A stretch of DNA of 33,296 nucleotides from Thermoplasmata archaeon. Lineage in GTDB: Archaea; Thermoplasmatota; Thermoplasmata; Methanomassiliicoccales; Methanomethylophilaceae. This document shows positions 31,116 through 33,296 of the stretch, piece after piece. The notes below the pieces were generated by a model, which saw only the letters and a list, made by a program, of their open reading frames with translations, was not told where the DNA came from and searched no databases. Made by a program: the position numbers and the translations under genes. Where the stretch lies: NCBI GenBank assembly GCA_030539565.1, contig JAUNYA010000004.1, positions 1 through 33,296 of the forward strand, read 5' to 3'. How positions within the stretch are numbered: the first letter of the stretch is position 1; each line of letters begins with the position of its first letter.

Positions 31116-32246
31116 TCACCACATCGATCTCCTCTGCCTGATCAGCAGGTAGAGGAACATCGGGCATCCGATGAACGCCGTTATCACTCCGACCGGGAGG
31201 AACGTGGGCGCGATGATGACCCTCGAGATCAGGTCGGCTATCATCAGCAGGACGGCTCCGAATGCCGCGGACGCCGGGATTAGGTACCTGTTGTCGGAGC
31301 CGATGAACAGCCTCACGATATGGGGCGCCACGATTCCGATGAACCCGATGATTCCCGTGTAGCACACCACGGAGGCGGCCATGAGCGACACGATGATCAG
31401 CAGGACGATCCTCAGCTTGTGCGCGTTCAGCCCTAGCGCGGTGGCGTTCTTGTCCCCGGTGATCAGGATGTTCAGCTTCTTCGACATGAACATCAGTATG
31501 ACCGAACCGACCAGCGTGAATCCCGTGATTACGTAGAACGAGGTCCACGTGGCGCTGCTCAGGTCCCCGATGGTCCACCTGTACACGGCGGCGAGGCTGG
31601 CGTCCGATGCGCTCAGCTGGATGATGGTCGTGCAGGCGTTGAACAGGTACATGACCGCGATACCCGCCAGGATCATGGTCGCCGCGGAGGTGCTCTTGAG
31701 CGACGAGACCAGGATGATGACGGCCGCGGGGATCAGCGAGAACACGAAGGCGGTCAGGACGAGTCCGCCGGATCCCCCGAGGCTCGAGACGCTGAACCCG
31801 CAGACGATGGCCAACGTGGCTCCGAATGAGGCTCCCGACGAGATTCCCGTGGTGTACGGGTCGGCGAGCGGATTCTTCAGCATGCTCTGCATGGCTGCGC
31901 CAGTGACTCCCAGCGACATTCCCGCCACGAGTCCTGTCAGGATGCGGGGCAGGCGGTTGGTGAAGACGATCCAGTCCGTGGTCTCGTTCACCTTGGATGG
32001 ATCCACGAAGTGGTACCATATGTCCCTGTAGACATCGAAGGCGCTGATCCCGGACGACCCTATGGTCGCCGCGTATCCTAGGATGGCTATCATCGCGATG
32101 ACGCAGATGACGATGAACAGGATCTTGCGCCCTACATACTTGCGGTAGTCGTACTCCATGCACTCGCCGGAGTATGGCTCGCTCCTGTCGGAATCGGCGG
32201 GCTCCCTGCTGAAAGCAGCGGCGAGCCTGCCCTTCTCCCTAGACAT
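31116..32246 (-). CDS. FecCD/BtuC-family ABC transporter permease
   Basis: A 376-aa membrane protein with a charged cytoplasmic N-terminus (about 45 residues) and about ten helices. The family core is clear: NRLPRILTGLVAGMSLGVTG, then AMQSMLKNPLADPYTTGISS and GASFGA. Later blocks are KNATALGLNAHKLR (coupling helix) and GIIGFIGIVAPHIVRLFIGS. It passes iron-siderophore complexes, heme or cobalamin. The ATG at 32246 is chosen; MEYDYRKYVGRK further in is an alternative that would lose the charged leader. It lies between the binding-protein gene (46-nt gap with a hairpin) and the ATPase. Confidence 0.93.
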   Translation of the reverse strand: MSREKGRLAAAFSREPADSDRSEPYSGECMEYDYRKYVGRKILFIVICVIAMIAILGYAATIGSSGISAFDVYRDIWYHFVDPSKVNETTDWIVFTNRLPRILTGLVAGMSLGVTGAAMQSMLKNPLADPYTTGISSGASFGATLAIVCGFSVSSLGGSGGLVLTAFVFSLIPAAVIILVSSLKSTSAATMILAGIAVMYLFNACTTIIQLSASDASLAAVYRWTIGDLSSATWTSFYVITGFTLVGSVILMFMSKKLNILITGDKNATALGLNAHKLRIVLLIIVSLMAASVVCYTGIIGFIGIVAPHIVRLFIGSDNRYLIPASAAFGAVLLMIADLISRVIIAPTFLPVGVITAFIGCPMFLYLLIRQRRSMW

Positions 32247-32261
32247 GTTATCAGAATAATT

Positions 32262-32283
32262 GGGGGCGGAGGTACCCGCCCCC
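32262..32283 (-). terminator. Hairpin between the binding-protein and permease genes
   Basis: GGGGGCGG-AGGTAC-CCGCCCCC, an 8-bp perfect stem starting 9 nt after the binding-protein stop on the minus strand, followed by AATTATTCTGATAAC before the permease ATG. It could terminate part of the transcripts or protect the 3' end of the binding-protein message, so that binding protein exceeds permease. Confidence 0.5.
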
Positions 32284-32292
32284 GGGGTTTGA

Positions 32293-33296
32293 TCAGCTGT
32301 AGTAGTCCAGCACGTCCTGCATCTCGTAGTAGACCAGTCCGGCGAAGTCCTCGACAGAATAGTCGGGGTGGTACTTCTCCAGGTACTCGGCGAACAGGGC
32401 ATCGCAGTCGAAGTCGAACAGATCGGGGTACAGGTGGTTGGCCAGGTAGGCGACGGTGATGTAGCTCGCCGGTCCCATGTACATGCCCTGGCCGAAGCCG
32501 AGGACGTTCCCCTCCTTGTAGGCGTTGGTCTGCTCGATGGCCTTGAAGTACTTGGTGTCCGTGTTGGTCAGCATGTCGTAGACGGTGGCCTTGGTCGTCT
32601 CCAGGGAGTCGTAATCCTCCAGGAACCCGTAGTAGAGCGAGAACACGATCCAGTCGGGATCCATGGTGATGATCCCCTCCCCGTCGATGCTTCCGTTGGA
32701 GTAGCCCTCGTCGATAGGGGTCCTTCCGCCGGCGGCGGTGACGAACTCGTGGACTCCGTTGTGCATTGTGGAGATGCTCGTTCCGTTGTAGGAGGCGAAC
32801 ACGAGGGGCCTCTCGGAGAGAGGGATGTCGGCGACAGCCTCCTCGATGGTGTCCAGGACGGAATCGGCCATCTCGGCGTACTCGTAGGCGGCATCCTCGC
32901 AGCCGAGGAGGTATCCGAGGGTGATGATACCGGAGACTGTCACATTGTCCTCCCAGAAGGGAAGGCGCACGACATCGACTCCGAGGGGAGCTAGGGTCTC
33001 CTCCATGTCCGCGTCGAACCATGCCCTGGTTCCGGTGATGAAGGCGCTGGGAGCCTCGTTGTCCCCCTGGGCGAAGACCTCGTAGTCGGGTGTGAACCTG
33101 CTTCCGATGTTCTGGGCCTGGGAGAAGTACTGGTGGTACCACTTGTAGTAGATGCTCGATGAGTCGGCGACCTGGTTGCACGCGTAGAGGACGTTCTCGT
33201 TGGCGCCGCAGATCAGTACCGCCTCGTAGTTGGACTTGTATCCTATTCTCCCGGCCTCTTGTTTAACTATGTTCAGTCTGCCCTCGGTCCGAATCC
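32293..33296 (-). CDS. ABC transporter substrate-binding protein, FecB/BtuF-like (5' end beyond window)
   Basis: The visible 333 C-terminal residues run in one frame from the right edge to TGA. An internal ATG at 33006 is not the start, since protein-like sequence continues upstream (IGYKSNYEAVLICGANENVL, ITGTRAWFDADMEETLAPLG). The pattern of RPLVFASYNGTSIS, then GGRTPIDEGYSNGSIDGEGI, DPDWIVFSLYYG and a C-terminal helix with LANHLYPDLFDF fits the helical-backbone metal-receptor fold of iron-complex and cobalamin binding proteins. The signal peptide or lipobox is outside the window. The ligand is not determined. It heads the importer operon with the permease and ATPase downstream. Confidence 0.85.
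   Translation of the reverse strand, partial: IRTEGRLNIVKQEAGRIGYKSNYEAVLICGANENVLYACNQVADSSSIYYKWYHQYFSQAQNIGSRFTPDYEVFAQGDNEAPSAFITGTRAWFDADMEETLAPLGVDVVRLPFWEDNVTVSGIITLGYLLGCEDAAYEYAEMADSVLDTIEEAVADIPLSERPLVFASYNGTSISTMHNGVHEFVTAAGGRTPIDEGYSNGSIDGEGIITMDPDWIVFSLYYGFLEDYDSLETTKATVYDMLTNTDTKYFKAIEQTNAYKEGNVLGFGQGMYMGPASYITVAYLANHLYPDLFDFDCDALFAEYLEKYHPDYSVEDFAGLVYYEMQDVLDYYS

Noticed and set aside
33006-33296. Start of the binding-protein gene at the internal ATG 33006
   Set aside because: The frame upstream to the window edge is continuous, protein-like and matches the fold, so the gene is simply cut by the window.

Overview
The window looks like archaeal chromosome, about 60% G+C. The archaeal evidence is a group II chaperonin (thermosome) subunit with a GGM-type tail, an archaeal Nre repair protein with a C-terminal PCNA-binding box, and TATA boxes about 25 nt upstream of many start codons with little or no leader (leaderless-type promoters). 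The gene mix, the acetate-permease-like protein and the near absence of TAG stops (one in roughly 25 readable genes) suggest Thermoplasmatota, most likely a host-associated Methanomassiliicoccales methanogen. That placement is inference: no marker such as mcr or pyl genes lies in the window.

Layout. (1) 1-7740, housekeeping: a trkA-trkH potassium uptake operon on the minus strand, divergent from hisD-ppk-ppx on the plus strand, where polyphosphate synthesis and degradation are coupled by gene overlap. (2) 7741-11830: a DNA-repair pair (nre plus an overlapping SPL-like radical SAM gene) and the thermosome. (3) 11831-19568, accessory region: a small membrane protein, a membrane-anchored Ntn-type linear amide hydrolase, two tandem truncated serine recombinases, a leaderless CWPCC microprotein, an acetate/succinate permease-like protein, a 31-aa membrane peptide coupled to an SDR and a GNAT, then TTTCCGA palindromes, an AAA/DUF4143 ATPase and about 0.8 kb of AT-rich repeat-bearing noncoding DNA. 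(4) 19569-25581: six minus-strand genes of unknown function (coiled-coil, shared C-terminal domain, zinc ribbon, TPR, DUF4261), each with its own apparent promoter. This is the best candidate for an undescribed system. (5) 25679-30301, plus strand: a pyridoxal kinase-GNAT fusion, a YgiQ-type radical SAM protein lacking a clean stop, a SprT/YgjP-like metallopeptidase and a Sel1-repeat protein. (6) 30332-33296, minus strand: an iron/siderophore/cobalamin-type ABC importer (binding protein, permease, ATPase).

How the genes work together. TrkA gates TrkH. PPK and PPX set polyphosphate level. Nre and the radical SAM protein are probably co-translated repair factors. The binding protein, FecCD permease and FecE ATPase form one importer, with a hairpin after the binding-protein gene that could lower permease expression relative to binding protein. 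All functional calls rest on motif recognition by eye; no database search was run.
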